A DNA stretch of 64,000 bases from the NCBI GenBank assembly GCA_045133615.1, contig JBGUUQ010000054.1:1-64000 (forward strand), given 5' to 3'. Both the position numbers and the translations under genes were made by a program. This document shows, in pieces, positions 34,091-43,097 of the stretch. The stretch is from M3 sp045133615. GTDB taxonomy: Bacteria > Bacteroidota > Bacteroidia > Bacteroidales > Muribaculaceae. Positions within the stretch are counted from its first letter, which is position 1. Each line of letters starts with the position of its first letter. The notes under the pieces were generated by a model that was given only the letters and a program-made list of their open reading frames with translations, was not told where the DNA came from and ran no database searches.

Positions 34091-34561
34091 ATGAGCGAAG
34101 AAAAATTAAAAACATCGGCACGCGGTGCGTTCACTGAATATTTGGTGGCAAAAAAACTCCGCAAGACCCCCGAACGTTATGCGATACTCGACAAAGTATT
34201 CGACATGACTCAACATTTTTATATCGACGCTCTGTGCTCCGCACTTGAAGATGATGCCTACCATGTGAGCCGCGCCACGGTCTACAACACAATGGAGCTT
34301 CTCACGGATTGCGGACTCGTCAGATGTCACCGATTTCCCGGTCAACCGGCTCAATACGAGCGAGCAGCCGGAGCGGCAAATCATCTGCATGTCATTTGCA
34401 CTCAATGCGGCAAAGTCAAAGAGGTGAAAGACCCTGAATTAGTCAGGCTGCTTAACTCTCGCCGTTACTCCACGTTTCACACATCATATATCACGCTATA
34501 TGTCTACGGAGTGTGTTCGTCGTGTACGCGAAGAAACCGAAAAAACAAAAAACAACAATAA
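34091..34561 (+). CDS. Fur-family metal- or peroxide-responsive regulator
   Basis: This regulator of about 156 residues has a winged-helix DNA-binding N-terminus (KTPERYAILDKVF, then YHVSRATVYNTMELL) and a metal-binding dimerisation half. A structural zinc site is visible as CTQCGKVKEV and a second CSSC pair near the end. Histidines in HLHVICTQCG fit the regulatory metal site. The family includes Fur, PerR and Zur; the sequence alone does not decide which this is. The frame can be extended 51 bp upstream, but those residues are unlike the family and the -7 element lies there. It is followed after 31 bp by purA, likely on the same transcript. Confidence 0.9.
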   Translation: MSEEKLKTSARGAFTEYLVAKKLRKTPERYAILDKVFDMTQHFYIDALCSALEDDAYHVSRATVYNTMELLTDCGLVRCHRFPGQPAQYERAAGAANHLHVICTQCGKVKEVKDPELVRLLNSRRYSTFHTSYITLYVYGVCSSCTRRNRKNKKQQ

Positions 34562-34592
34562 TATATAATCAACTAAACAGTAAGATACAGAA

Positions 34593-35861
34593 ATGAAAGT
34601 TGACGTTCTGCTCGGGCTCCAATGGGGCGATGAAGGTAAAGGAAAAGTGGTTGACGTGCTTACTCCTCGCTACGATGCGGTAGCACGTTTTCAAGGTGGT
34701 CCCAATGCTGGTCACACACTCGAATTTGAAGGCAAGAAATACGTACTTCGCTCTATTCCGTCAGGTATTTTCCAACATGGTCAGGTCAACATCATCGGCA
34801 ACGGTGTGGTTCTCGACCCTGTCCTCTTCCGTGAGGAAGCCGAAGCACTTGAACAAAGCGGTATTGCCCTCAAGAGCATCCTCAAAATTTCAAAGAAAGT
34901 ACACCTCATCATGCCTACCCACCGTCTGCTCGACGCTGCCAACGAAAAAGCCAAAGGCGGCGCAAAAATCGGGACAACAGGCAAAGGCATCGGTCCTACA
35001 TATACCGACAAAGTAAGCCGTAACGGTCTCCGTCTCGGCGATACATTCCATAACTTTGAACAGAAATATGCAGCTGCTCGCGACAAGCACCTTGCTACTC
35101 TCAAAGCGATGGGCGAAACTCCCGAATTTGCCGAATTGGAGCAAAAATGGCTTGCTGCAATCGATTATATCAAAGGCTATGAAATCGTCGACAGCGAATA
35201 TCTGATCAACGGCCTTCTCCGCGATGGCAAATCCATCCTCTGCGAAGGAGCTCAGGGTACTCTCCTCGACGTGGATTTCGGCTCATATCCGTTTGTGACT
35301 TCGTCCAACACCATTTGTGCCGGTGCATGCTCAGGTCTCGGTGTGGCACCCAACAAAATCGGAGAAGTATTCGGTATCTTCAAAGCATATTGCACCCGTG
35401 TAGGTAGCGGACCATTCCCCACCGAATTGTTCGACGAAACCGGCAAACGAATCCGCGACCTCGGACATGAATATGGCGCAGTGACCGGACGCGAACGTCG
35501 TTGCGGATGGATTGACCTCGTAGCTCTCCGCTATGCTATCATGATCAACGGAGTGACCCAGCTCATCATGATGAAGAGCGACGTGCTCGACGACTTCGAG
35601 ACCATCAAGGCTTGTACTGCCTACAAAATCAACGGAGAAATCGTCAACACTTTCCCGTTTGACATCGACGGAGTGGAAATCGAACCGGTGTACACCGAAC
35701 TCCCCGGATGGAAGACTGATATGACACAATTCAAGAGCGAAAGCGAATTTCCGCAAGCATTCAGCGACTATATCGCATTCCTTGAAAAAGAACTTGAAAC
35801 CCCGATTACAATCGTATCGATCGGTCCTGACCGCGAACAGACCATCATTCGTCAGCGTTAA
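34593..35861 (+). CDS. purA: adenylosuccinate synthetase
   Basis: The enzyme converts IMP and aspartate to adenylosuccinate using GTP, the first committed step to AMP. The N-terminal GLQWGDEGKGKVVDVL contains the catalytic Asp and the GTP-binding loop. GGPNAGHT, GTTGKGIGPTYTDK and the C-terminal GPDREQTI segments are all conserved. At 422 residues the length is normal. The upstream neighbour is the Fur-family regulator gene and the downstream neighbour is the DUF1015 gene 30 bp away, all on one strand. Confidence 0.97.
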   Translation: MKVDVLLGLQWGDEGKGKVVDVLTPRYDAVARFQGGPNAGHTLEFEGKKYVLRSIPSGIFQHGQVNIIGNGVVLDPVLFREEAEALEQSGIALKSILKISKKVHLIMPTHRLLDAANEKAKGGAKIGTTGKGIGPTYTDKVSRNGLRLGDTFHNFEQKYAAARDKHLATLKAMGETPEFAELEQKWLAAIDYIKGYEIVDSEYLINGLLRDGKSILCEGAQGTLLDVDFGSYPFVTSSNTICAGACSGLGVAPNKIGEVFGIFKAYCTRVGSGPFPTELFDETGKRIRDLGHEYGAVTGRERRCGWIDLVALRYAIMINGVTQLIMMKSDVLDDFETIKACTAYKINGEIVNTFPFDIDGVEIEPVYTELPGWKTDMTQFKSESEFPQAFSDYIAFLEKELETPITIVSIGPDREQTIIRQR

Positions 35862-35891
35862 TATTACCAATCACCAAACTACCGAATAATC

Positions 35892-37136
35892 ATGGCAAAA
35901 GTAAAACCATTCAAAGGTGTTCGTCCTCCCCGTCAACTTGTAGAAGAAGTTGCGTCACGCCCTTACGATGTACTTTCAAGTGCAGAAGCTCGTCAGGAAG
36001 CGGAAGGAAATCCCAAATCGCTATATCATATCATCAAACCGGAAATCAATTTTGAGCCGGGAACAGATGAGCACGACCCCAAAGTGTATGTAGCCGCAGT
36101 CGAACAGTTCAACGCATTTCAAAAAAACGGTTGGCTTGTTCAAGACGAGAAAGAGCACTACTACATCTATGCTCAAACGATGAACGGTCGCACCCAATAC
36201 GGTATCGTGGTTGCAGCAAACGTAGACGACTATCTCAGCGAGCGAATCCGTAAGCACGAACTCACTCGTCGCGACAAAGAGGAAGACCGCATGAAGCACG
36301 TGCGCATCAACAATGCTAATGTAGAGCCGGTATTCTTCGCATTTCCCGACAACGCGGTTCTTGAAGATATTATCGCTAAAGTCACTGCCGGAGAACCGGA
36401 ATACGATTTCATCGCACCCGATGGCTTCGGTCACACATTTTGGGTGATTGACGATGATGAAATCACCGCTACAATTACCGCTACATTCGACCAAATTCCC
36501 TATCTATATATTGCCGACGGTCACCATCGCACAGCTGCCGCTGCTCTCGTAGGAGCGGAAAAGGCTCGTCAAAATCCGAATCACCGTGGCGATGAGGAAT
36601 ATAACTTCTTCCTTGCTGTATGCTTCCCTGCATCGCACTTGAAGATTCTCGATTACAACCGTCTCGTAAAGGATTTGAACGGTCACAGCCCCGCTGAATT
36701 CCTCGAAAAACTCGAACAAAACTTCATTGTGAAAGATATGGGCACCGAGCCGTACCACCCCACCGAGCTACACAATTTCTCGCTCTATCTCGAAGGACAC
36801 TGGTACTCTCTCACCGCTCGCCCCGGCACATACAACGATGCCGACCCAATCGGAGTGTTGGACGTGACTATTTCATCCGATTTGATTCTCCGCGACTTGC
36901 TTAACATCATCGACCTCCGCAGCGACAAGCGCGTAGACTTCGTAGGTGGTATCCGCGGTCTCGAAGAGCTCAAACGACGTGTCGACAGCGGAGATTGGGC
37001 AGCTGCACTCGCCCTCTACCCTGTGTCGATGGATCAGCTCATGAATATTGCCGATACCGGCAATATCATGCCTCCCAAGACCACATGGTTTGAGCCGAAA
37101 CTCCGTTCAGGTCTTGTAATCCACAAATTAGATTAA
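35892..37136 (+). CDS. DUF1015 family protein
   Basis: This 414-residue protein belongs to DUF1015, a cytoplasmic family widespread in Bacteroidota and Firmicutes whose biochemical role is not firmly established. The characteristic N-terminus VKPFKGVRPP, the RPYDVLSSAEA segment, RKHELTRRDKEEDR and the highly conserved YIADGHHRTAAAA (about residue 205) are visible. In many relatives the gene adjoins serine-pathway genes; here it follows purA. A hairpin terminator comes after it, so the purA region ends here. No membrane segment or signal peptide is present. Confidence 0.92.
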   Translation: MAKVKPFKGVRPPRQLVEEVASRPYDVLSSAEARQEAEGNPKSLYHIIKPEINFEPGTDEHDPKVYVAAVEQFNAFQKNGWLVQDEKEHYYIYAQTMNGRTQYGIVVAANVDDYLSERIRKHELTRRDKEEDRMKHVRINNANVEPVFFAFPDNAVLEDIIAKVTAGEPEYDFIAPDGFGHTFWVIDDDEITATITATFDQIPYLYIADGHHRTAAAALVGAEKARQNPNHRGDEEYNFFLAVCFPASHLKILDYNRLVKDLNGHSPAEFLEKLEQNFIVKDMGTEPYHPTELHNFSLYLEGHWYSLTARPGTYNDADPIGVLDVTISSDLILRDLLNIIDLRSDKRVDFVGGIRGLEELKRRVDSGDWAAALALYPVSMDQLMNIADTGNIMPPKTTWFEPKLRSGLVIHKLD

Positions 37137-37149
37137 TATCTCCATAACA

Positions 37150-37185
37150 AAATCCCCGAACGGTAATAATATCGTTCGGGGATTT
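37150..37185 (+). terminator. terminator after the DUF1015 gene
   Basis: AATCCCCGAACG pairs with CGTTCGGGGATT with a 10-nt loop, extended by an A-T pair, directly after the stop codon. Only three T follow. Confidence 0.75.
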
Positions 37186-37203
37186 CATATTAATACACAC
37201 GTC

Positions 37204-37383
37204 ATGAATCAACTTCCATCCGACCCGATGATGCTGCTTAGTTATATCAACATGAAACTCCGCGACATGTACGCATCACTCGACGCATTATGCGACGATA
37301 TGCAAATCGACCGTAAGGACCTTGAAGAGAAACTACGCAATATCGGATTTGAATACAGTGAAGAGAACAATAAATTCTGGTAA
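37204..37383 (+). CDS. small DUF4250 protein
   Basis: This 59-residue protein matches DUF4250: LPSDPMMLLSYINMKLRDMYASLD at the start, then LCDDMQIDRKDLEEKL and a terminal GFEYSEENNKFW. It is mostly helical, soluble and of unknown function. In this family the MLLSxINxKLRD pattern is highly conserved, which makes the call good despite its size. It follows the terminator of the DUF1015 gene by 19 bp and precedes a YcxB-like gene by six bases, so it likely shares a transcript with that gene. Confidence 0.85.
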   Translation: MNQLPSDPMMLLSYINMKLRDMYASLDALCDDMQIDRKDLEEKLRNIGFEYSEENNKFW

Positions 37384-37389
37384 TCGACA

Positions 37390-37881
37390 ATGACAACCCA
37401 GCCATTCTCCGTTCGGTCAAGCAGCTATATGGGCTTGGTGGCACGTGCATGGTTCCGCCGATGGTGGTGGATACCGGCAAGTGCGATTGCCATATCGGCA
37501 ACATTGGGATTTGTCATATCCATCAGATTTCTGTTTCTTGCAGCAATATTGCTCTGTTTGGTCGCCCCCCTTGCAATGTTGCCCATCTACTACTACTCGT
37601 TGACCCCGACTATGCGGCTTGCCATACTCGCCAAACGCATACGATTGTCGGACGATGGTGTCACACTCATCTTCGAAGCAATCGATGAAGAGACTCCGAC
37701 ACCGGCATCAATTTCAATTCCGTGGGATGAATTTTCGCGGTTGAAATTCTCCCGTTCAGCATTCATACTCCACTTAAAAGGTCGATATCGCTATCTGCCA
37801 ATCCCCTACTCTTCTCTATCGTCGGCAGAAGAATTACGCAGATTTTCAATGCTTCTGCACCGGCATCTTCCTACTTCATAA
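37390..37881 (+). CDS. YcxB-like membrane protein
   Basis: This 163-residue protein has two transmembrane helices (about residues 28-48 and 50-70). A cytoplasmic domain with the YcxB-like pattern follows: an RIRLSDDGVTLIFE strand, IPWDEFSRLKFSRSAFILHL and YLPIPYSSLSSAEELRRF. Family members are small inner-membrane proteins of unknown function. It starts six bases after the DUF4250 stop. Its 3' end overlaps the convergent DMT-family gene by 11 bp, with no terminator between them. Confidence 0.75.
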   Translation: MTTQPFSVRSSSYMGLVARAWFRRWWWIPASAIAISATLGFVISIRFLFLAAILLCLVAPLAMLPIYYYSLTPTMRLAILAKRIRLSDDGVTLIFEAIDEETPTPASISIPWDEFSRLKFSRSAFILHLKGRYRYLPIPYSSLSSAEELRRFSMLLHRHLPTS

Positions 37882-38245
37882 ACACCAAGTACACAGCGCA
37901 TACCAACAATATGAACGCAAGGATGTGATTCCAGCGAATCACCGTCCCTTCAAATGCCACAAGGCTGAAGATTACAAATACAATCAACGTAATCACCTCT
38001 TGCATTACTTTCAATTGAATAAGAGAAAACGGGCCGCCGTTTCCGTCAAATCCTATACGGTTTGCCGGCACCTGAAAACAATACTCAAACAGAGCAATTC
38101 CCCAAGAAAACAAAATGACCACATACAACGGCCATGATTGGGATATACCGGTCGACTGCAATTTCAAGTGGCCGTACCACGCGAAAGTCATGAACACATT
38201 TGAGACTACGAGAAAAAGAATTGTAATAATTGCCGATTGCATCAT
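37871..38245 (-). CDS. DMT (DUF486) family small membrane protein
   Basis: This 124-residue protein has four transmembrane helices and matches the DUF486/DMT family. It shows TFAWYGHLK near residue 20, ALFEYCFQVPANRIG in the middle and QLKVMQEVITLIVFVIFS after it. The family is related to small multidrug-type transporters, but no substrate is known. Its ATG overlaps the stop of the upstream Ntn-hydrolase gene as ATGA, so the two are translationally coupled. The 3' end converges on the YcxB-like gene. Confidence 0.88.
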   Translation of the reverse strand: MMQSAIITILFLVVSNVFMTFAWYGHLKLQSTGISQSWPLYVVILFSWGIALFEYCFQVPANRIGFDGNGGPFSLIQLKVMQEVITLIVFVIFSLVAFEGTVIRWNHILAFILLVCAVYLVFMK

Positions 38246-39354
38246 TTTAATGAATTTTTAAGGGAATCACGGTACTCATATCCTTTGCGATAGTTCTCGC
38301 GACTGCGTATCGCGCCTTGTTGAGAATATCCCGTGCCTTCCGCATTTACTAATTTTGTTATATTGAGATAATGACTGCCACTACCTCTGACGATTGAAAA
38401 CACTTCATGCTTTCGCGCCACAACACTGTCACACAATGCGCTATGCCATGTCAAAGGATTGGGTTGCAACTCTTCAGGTACGGAATCTACCGTCACCGGA
38501 ACCACGTATGAACATGGGGGATAGCCTAATTCGGTCCACATTATCGAAAGACGTGGATTTTCGCCCGGTGCGACTCCCTCTATCACAATCGATGCACTCG
38601 AACTGCGCCGAGGGATGAAATCTTGGTCGATTACCCATCTATCACCCGTCGTAGAGAAATCTTTGTCGAGCAGAGAATGGTAGAACGACCGCGACAACAG
38701 ATCGGTAAACAATTCGGGTGACAACTTCCCTGTTTCCATATACGGAGCGAGCAAGCATTGGGCATTACGCTCCCGAATATATCCAAAGCCACTGCCATCG
38801 GCACCGGAATATGAATAATTCGTACGTATCAATACCCCGTTTTCCGCTTCCGCAAGCGAATATTTCACATATCCGGTATCACACGTTTCGTAATATGCTC
38901 CGGCGCCAAAAGCATCTATCGCACCGAAATTGGCCTGCACACCCATCGGACGTGGCAATGAGTCAAGCATATCTTCAAAATCGTTTAGCGACTTGCATCT
39001 TCTCAATGCTTTTGCCATAATCACACCCTCCATATCCTTATATCTGGCAGTATCGGGCACAAGATTATACGATGCAGTATTCATTACGGCAAATCCCGCG
39101 CTGTTAAGCCCTATCCAAGCTTCCGACAACGTGGAATCTCCGGCATTAAACAACGCCACAAAGTCCAATTCCGACGCATTTCGTGCCGACACTCGCGCCA
39201 CAAAATTGTTTTCAAATCCTGTATCGCGATGTTTCCATAACAACGGACGCCCGGTAGCCGACGCATCGCGCCCGACGATTGCCGACGTACATGCCCACGC
39301 AATCCCGACTGCCGACACAAGCAATATCGTCAATGCTGCTATTCTGTTATTCAA
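38242..39354 (-). CDS. exported Ntn hydrolase of the choloylglycine hydrolase / C45-C69 superfamily
   Basis: The mature protein begins at a cysteine after a signal peptide (LNNRIAALTILLVSAVGIAWA then CTSAIVGRDA). Cleavage there exposes the N-terminal nucleophile used by bile-salt hydrolases, acyltransferases and C69 dipeptidases. The following GRPLLWKHRDTGFENN, GLNSAGFAVMNTAS and later HSALCDS segments fit the superfamily. The open frame extends to an ATG at 39489. However, a TACTTTTG promoter element at 39424-39431 lies inside that extension and the extra residues do not resemble a signal peptide, so a TTG at 39354 is preferred. The substrate (amide, peptide or bile-acid conjugate) cannot be decided. 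It should act in the periplasm or outside. Confidence 0.75.
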   Translation of the reverse strand: MNNRIAALTILLVSAVGIAWACTSAIVGRDASATGRPLLWKHRDTGFENNFVARVSARNASELDFVALFNAGDSTLSEAWIGLNSAGFAVMNTASYNLVPDTARYKDMEGVIMAKALRRCKSLNDFEDMLDSLPRPMGVQANFGAIDAFGAGAYYETCDTGYVKYSLAEAENGVLIRTNYSYSGADGSGFGYIRERNAQCLLAPYMETGKLSPELFTDLLSRSFYHSLLDKDFSTTGDRWVIDQDFIPRRSSSASIVIEGVAPGENPRLSIMWTELGYPPCSYVVPVTVDSVPEELQPNPLTWHSALCDSVVARKHEVFSIVRGSGSHYLNITKLVNAEGTGYSQQGAIRSRENYRKGYEYRDSLKNSLK

Positions 39355-39566
39355 AACAATATTTCTCTTTCTCTGATTATTAGATGCAAATATTTCCGCG
39401 AAAACTTGTCTTGTTTTCCTTCGCAAAAGTAAGAATTTTATCCGACAATTGGAATAATCCGACATAAATGGACGTGGCTTGGATGCCATAAATAAACAAC
39501 AACGCGGTTTTATTCGTTTATTTCAGTGTTTTTGTGTAACTTTACATTTATATAATAGATACTGAA

Positions 39567-39974
39567 ATGAACGAAAACGATAAATACATATTTGAACTGA
39601 CAATAAAAGTTCGCGATTATGAGGTTGATGTGGAAGGGATTGTCAACAATGCCAACTACCTTCACTATTTGGAAATGACACGACATGAATTTTGCGAAAT
39701 GGCAGGTCTGTCTTTTGCAAAAATGCACGAAATGGGTTGGGCACCGGTGCTTCGTAAAGCCGAAATCGAATATATAACCCCTCTTCGCATGGGTGATACG
39801 ATGGTGAGCAAACTTGCATTGCAACGCGACGGTGCACGTTTCATTTTCATACAAGACATATATAAGCAGGATAGTTCTCCCGTAATCAAAGCCGTCACCA
39901 CATGTGTGTGCCTTGAAAACGGACGACTCTCCCGCGGTGACAAACTCGCTGAAGTGTTCAAAAAATATCTATAA
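39567..39974 (+). CDS. acyl-CoA thioesterase (4HBT hot-dog fold)
   Basis: This 135-residue hot-dog protein has the thioesterase signature DYEVDVEGIVNNANYLHYLEMTRHEF near the N-terminus. Asp is at the catalytic position and the long helix follows. VLRKAEIEYITPLRMGD continues the fold. Such enzymes hydrolyse acyl-CoA or acyl-ACP; the 4-hydroxybenzoyl-CoA-type pattern does not fix the substrate. It is cytoplasmic. The dprA gene begins eight bases after its stop, so they are cotranscribed. Divergent from the Ntn-hydrolase gene. Confidence 0.9.
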   Translation: MNENDKYIFELTIKVRDYEVDVEGIVNNANYLHYLEMTRHEFCEMAGLSFAKMHEMGWAPVLRKAEIEYITPLRMGDTMVSKLALQRDGARFIFIQDIYKQDSSPVIKAVTTCVCLENGRLSRGDKLAEVFKKYL

Positions 39975-39982
39975 GCAACATT

Positions 39983-41089
39983 ATGGGCGCGAATCTTCTC
40001 TATCGCATTGCTTTTGCATCGCTCCGAGGTATCAACCGAACACTTGCCGAAGAGTTGTTGGCTCGCGTAGAGACAGAAGAACGCTTTTTTTCATTATCGC
40101 AAAAAGAGCTAATCGAACTTGTCGGATTCGACAACAAACTGCTCGACCGAAAATATCGCGACGAAGTATTACAGAAAGCGGCATCGGAGGTTGACTTTAT
40201 CGAAAAGCACAAAAATGTCCGCGCCATATATTACACAGACCCGGAATTTCCCTCTCGATTGGCCGATTGCGAAGATGCGCCAATAATCCTATACGTCACC
40301 GGTTCATGCAACCTCAACACCACTCATATGGTGAGCATTGTGGGGACCCGCCATGCAACGCCATACGGCAATACGTTTGTAAATCGTCTCGTCGATGACT
40401 TGGCTGCAAAATTGGACGATGTGGCAATCATCAGCGGACTTGCTTATGGAATAGATATTACCGCCCATCGGGCAGCATTACGCAACAATATCCCTACGAT
40501 AGCCGTTCTTGCCCATGGCTTAAATACCATCTATCCGGCAGCACACCGCAATTGTGCGGTAGAAATAATACAAAACGGCGGAGCACTCGTCACCGATTAT
40601 CGTACGTCAGATTCAATCCATCGAGGAAATTTCATCGCCCGCAACCGCATAGTTGCATCATTAAGCGACTGCGTGATCGTAGCCGAATCCGCTAAAAAAG
40701 GAGGGGCATTAATCACCGCCAGCCTTGCCTCAGGCTACTGTCGCGATGTATTCGCACTTCCCGGCCGGACATCCGATACATACAGTGCGGGATGCAATCA
40801 CCTCATTGCGTCAAATACAGCGGCATTGGTCACAGATGCCGACGATATAATCTCTGCCATGCGTTGGACACCACGTCTGGCAGAAGGGTCGCAATCAGAG
40901 ATGTTCGTCGAGTTGTCGGACGAGGAACAATCTGTCGTAGACTATCTCACCTCTCATGGAGAGGCGCAAATCAACACTCTGTGCATTGCTCTAAATATAC
41001 CCATCGCACGCCTGATGGGATTGCTTATCGACATGGAATTTAAAGGATTGGTACTTACCTTCCCCGGAGGAAAATATCGCCTTGCTTAA
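39983..41089 (+). CDS. dprA: DNA-processing protein DprA
   Basis: DprA binds incoming single-stranded DNA and loads RecA during natural transformation. The Rossmann-like core is intact: IVGTRHATPYG, ISGLAYGIDITAHRAAL, GLNTIYPAAHR, and NRIVASLSDCVIVAESAKKGGALITASLA. An N-terminal helix-hairpin-helix-like part and a C-terminal winged-helix-like segment (LNIPIARLMGLLIDMEFKGLV) complete the usual 368-residue protein. It lies between the thioesterase and nucleoside phosphorylase genes. No other competence gene is in the window. DprA is widespread also in bacteria not known to be competent. Confidence 0.96.
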   Translation: MGANLLYRIAFASLRGINRTLAEELLARVETEERFFSLSQKELIELVGFDNKLLDRKYRDEVLQKAASEVDFIEKHKNVRAIYYTDPEFPSRLADCEDAPIILYVTGSCNLNTTHMVSIVGTRHATPYGNTFVNRLVDDLAAKLDDVAIISGLAYGIDITAHRAALRNNIPTIAVLAHGLNTIYPAAHRNCAVEIIQNGGALVTDYRTSDSIHRGNFIARNRIVASLSDCVIVAESAKKGGALITASLASGYCRDVFALPGRTSDTYSAGCNHLIASNTAALVTDADDIISAMRWTPRLAEGSQSEMFVELSDEEQSVVDYLTSHGEAQINTLCIALNIPIARLMGLLIDMEFKGLVLTFPGGKYRLA

Positions 41090-41128
41090 CATAATCAACT
41101 GCTACAAACCCCTAAATACGACTAAATC

Positions 41129-42004
41129 ATGGAAAAGAAAGTAATAGCACCCTCCGAGATGATTATTAACTCCGACGGTTCAATATTTCATCTTCATCTG
41201 CGTCCCGAACAACTCACCGACCGCGTGATTCTTGTCGGAGACCCCGGACGTGTCGATATGGTAGCATCATTTTTTGACACCAAAACTTTTGAAGTTTCCT
41301 CTCGCGAATTTCACACTATCGGAGGCACATATAAAGGAAAACCAATAATGTGTCTAAGCCATGGTATAGGTCCCGATAACATCGACATCGTAATCAACGA
41401 ACTTGATGCGTTAGCCAATATAGATTTTTCGACACGAGAAGTAAAGCCTACGCATCGCACCCTGTCACTCGTTCGCATCGGGACATCAGGGGCATTACAA
41501 CCGGAACTGATTGTCGGTACTCCGGTCATAGCTCAAAAAGCAATCGGATTTGACGGTGTTCTAAACTTCTATGCCGGGCGCAACAATGTATGCGATACAG
41601 ATTTTGAAACTGCATTCTGCAATCACGTAGACTGGAATCCCCTTTGGGCAAAGCCTTATGTTGTCGATGCCGATGCAGAATTAGTGGAACGAATCGGACT
41701 GAATGATATGGTAAGAGGTAACACTATATCGGCTGTCGGTTTTTACGGACCGCAAGGACGCGAATTGCGATTGCAACTTGCCAATCCCGACCTCAACTCT
41801 CGAATAGAGACATTCCGCCACCATGGCCTTAAAGTCACAAATTATGAGATGGAGAGCGCTCCGCTGCAAGGGTTAGCAAAACTGCTCGGACACAAAGCAA
41901 TGACTGTTTGCTCGATTATAGCCAATCGTGTCTCAACCAGCGCAACACCTAACTATAAGACCGCCATTCGCGACCTTATAGAAACCGTCCTAACCCGTAT
42001 CTGA
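41129..42004 (+). CDS. nucleoside phosphorylase (uridine phosphorylase-like)
   Basis: This 291-residue enzyme is of the PNP/UDP family, which splits nucleosides with phosphate. The phosphate-binding segment ILVGDPGRVDMV, the SLVRIGTSGALQ segment and the C-terminal TNYEMESAPLQGLAKLLGHKAMTVCSIIANR are conserved. The Glu-Met-Glu of YEMES contacts the ribose. The pattern is nearest to uridine phosphorylase, but purine specificity is not excluded. It is cytoplasmic and probably in one unit with the thioesterase and dprA. Its stop abuts the stop of the convergent lptF/G-like gene, with no space for a terminator between them. Confidence 0.9.
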   Translation: MEKKVIAPSEMIINSDGSIFHLHLRPEQLTDRVILVGDPGRVDMVASFFDTKTFEVSSREFHTIGGTYKGKPIMCLSHGIGPDNIDIVINELDALANIDFSTREVKPTHRTLSLVRIGTSGALQPELIVGTPVIAQKAIGFDGVLNFYAGRNNVCDTDFETAFCNHVDWNPLWAKPYVVDADAELVERIGLNDMVRGNTISAVGFYGPQGRELRLQLANPDLNSRIETFRHHGLKVTNYEMESAPLQGLAKLLGHKAMTVCSIIANRVSTSATPNYKTAIRDLIETVLTRI

Positions 42005-43081
42005 TTATCGGGCTACGGATGCGCGTCGATAGAGGACAACCGCAATAATTATATAAACAAAATTGGGTATCCACATTGCCACAAACGGTGATGTATATCC
42101 CGATACTGCAAATGTGGATGTAACGGTGGAGAATAAGATATACGAGAAGCTAAGTACCAATCCGATACCGATATTGATACCCATGCCGCCCTTCACCTTG
42201 CGCGACGACAACGACATCCCTATGACAGTAAGAATAAATGCTGCGGCACACATCGCATAGCGGCGTTCATTCTCGATTTCAAACGATTTGATATTTGCCA
42301 CACCGCGCTCTTTCTGGCGCGATATATATTCGCGCAATTCAGGAGATGTCATAGTCTCATGATCATTCTTGGCAATGAGAAAATCTCGCGGTTCGATAGG
42401 AATAATCGTATCAAGACGCTTGCCGTTTGTAATATGCTCACGCGCACCTTCAAAGTCACGAATCATATATTCACGTACCTGCCATTGATATAGCGTATCC
42501 CACTTAATTGTCTGTGCAGTCAGGCGCGAAACCAATTTCTTGTTTTCAAACTTCTCAAGCGAAAACTTATATCCGGTCTTTGTCGTATTATCATATCGAC
42601 TCATGTACGCAATTTCGCCCGGAGCGACCATCATCTGAATATTGCTGCCATAGTCCACTCGTTTGTTTTTTACATATGTATTTGTGAACTCTATTCGTTT
42701 CACATTGGCCGGCGGAATTATGTATGCACTCAACACAAACGATGATACGGCAATCACCGCTGCCGAAACCATATATGGCATCAACAGTCGCCGATAGCTC
42801 ACCCCCGAAGCAAGCATCGCTATGATTTCTGAATTATCGGCAAGTTTTGACGTAAAAAATATCACCGCAATAAACGTGAACAGCGGGCTGAATTGATTGG
42901 CGAAATACGGCAAAAAGTTAACGAAATAATCAAATATTGTGGCTTCGAGCGGTGCTTTAAGGAAAGCATCAAGCTTCTCATTGATGTCGAACATCACCGT
43001 GATTGCCAATATCAAAATAATGGCAAATATATAAGTTCCTAAGAATTTACGAATTATATATCTATCAAGAGTCTTAAACAT
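42005..43081 (-). CDS. LptF/LptG family permease
   Basis: This 358-residue inner-membrane protein of the YjgP/YjgQ family has paired N- and C-terminal transmembrane helices around a periplasmic beta-jellyroll. The start (LDRYIIRKFLGTYIFAI) and FTSKLADNSEIIAMLASGVSYRRLLMPYM segment are diagnostic. With LptB it extracts lipopolysaccharide from the inner membrane. It cannot be called LptF or LptG with certainty. It follows tgt by 16 bp and is probably cotranscribed with it; this tgt-lptF/G pairing is common in Bacteroidota. Confidence 0.93.
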   Translation of the reverse strand: MFKTLDRYIIRKFLGTYIFAIILILAITVMFDINEKLDAFLKAPLEATIFDYFVNFLPYFANQFSPLFTFIAVIFFTSKLADNSEIIAMLASGVSYRRLLMPYMVSAAVIAVSSFVLSAYIIPPANVKRIEFTNTYVKNKRVDYGSNIQMMVAPGEIAYMSRYDNTTKTGYKFSLEKFENKKLVSRLTAQTIKWDTLYQWQVREYMIRDFEGAREHITNGKRLDTIIPIEPRDFLIAKNDHETMTSPELREYISRQKERGVANIKSFEIENERRYAMCAAAFILTVIGMSLSSRKVKGGMGINIGIGLVLSFSYILFSTVTSTFAVSGYTSPFVAMWIPNFVYIIIAVVLYRRASVAR

Positions 43082-43097
43082 ACGTTCCTTTTGATTT

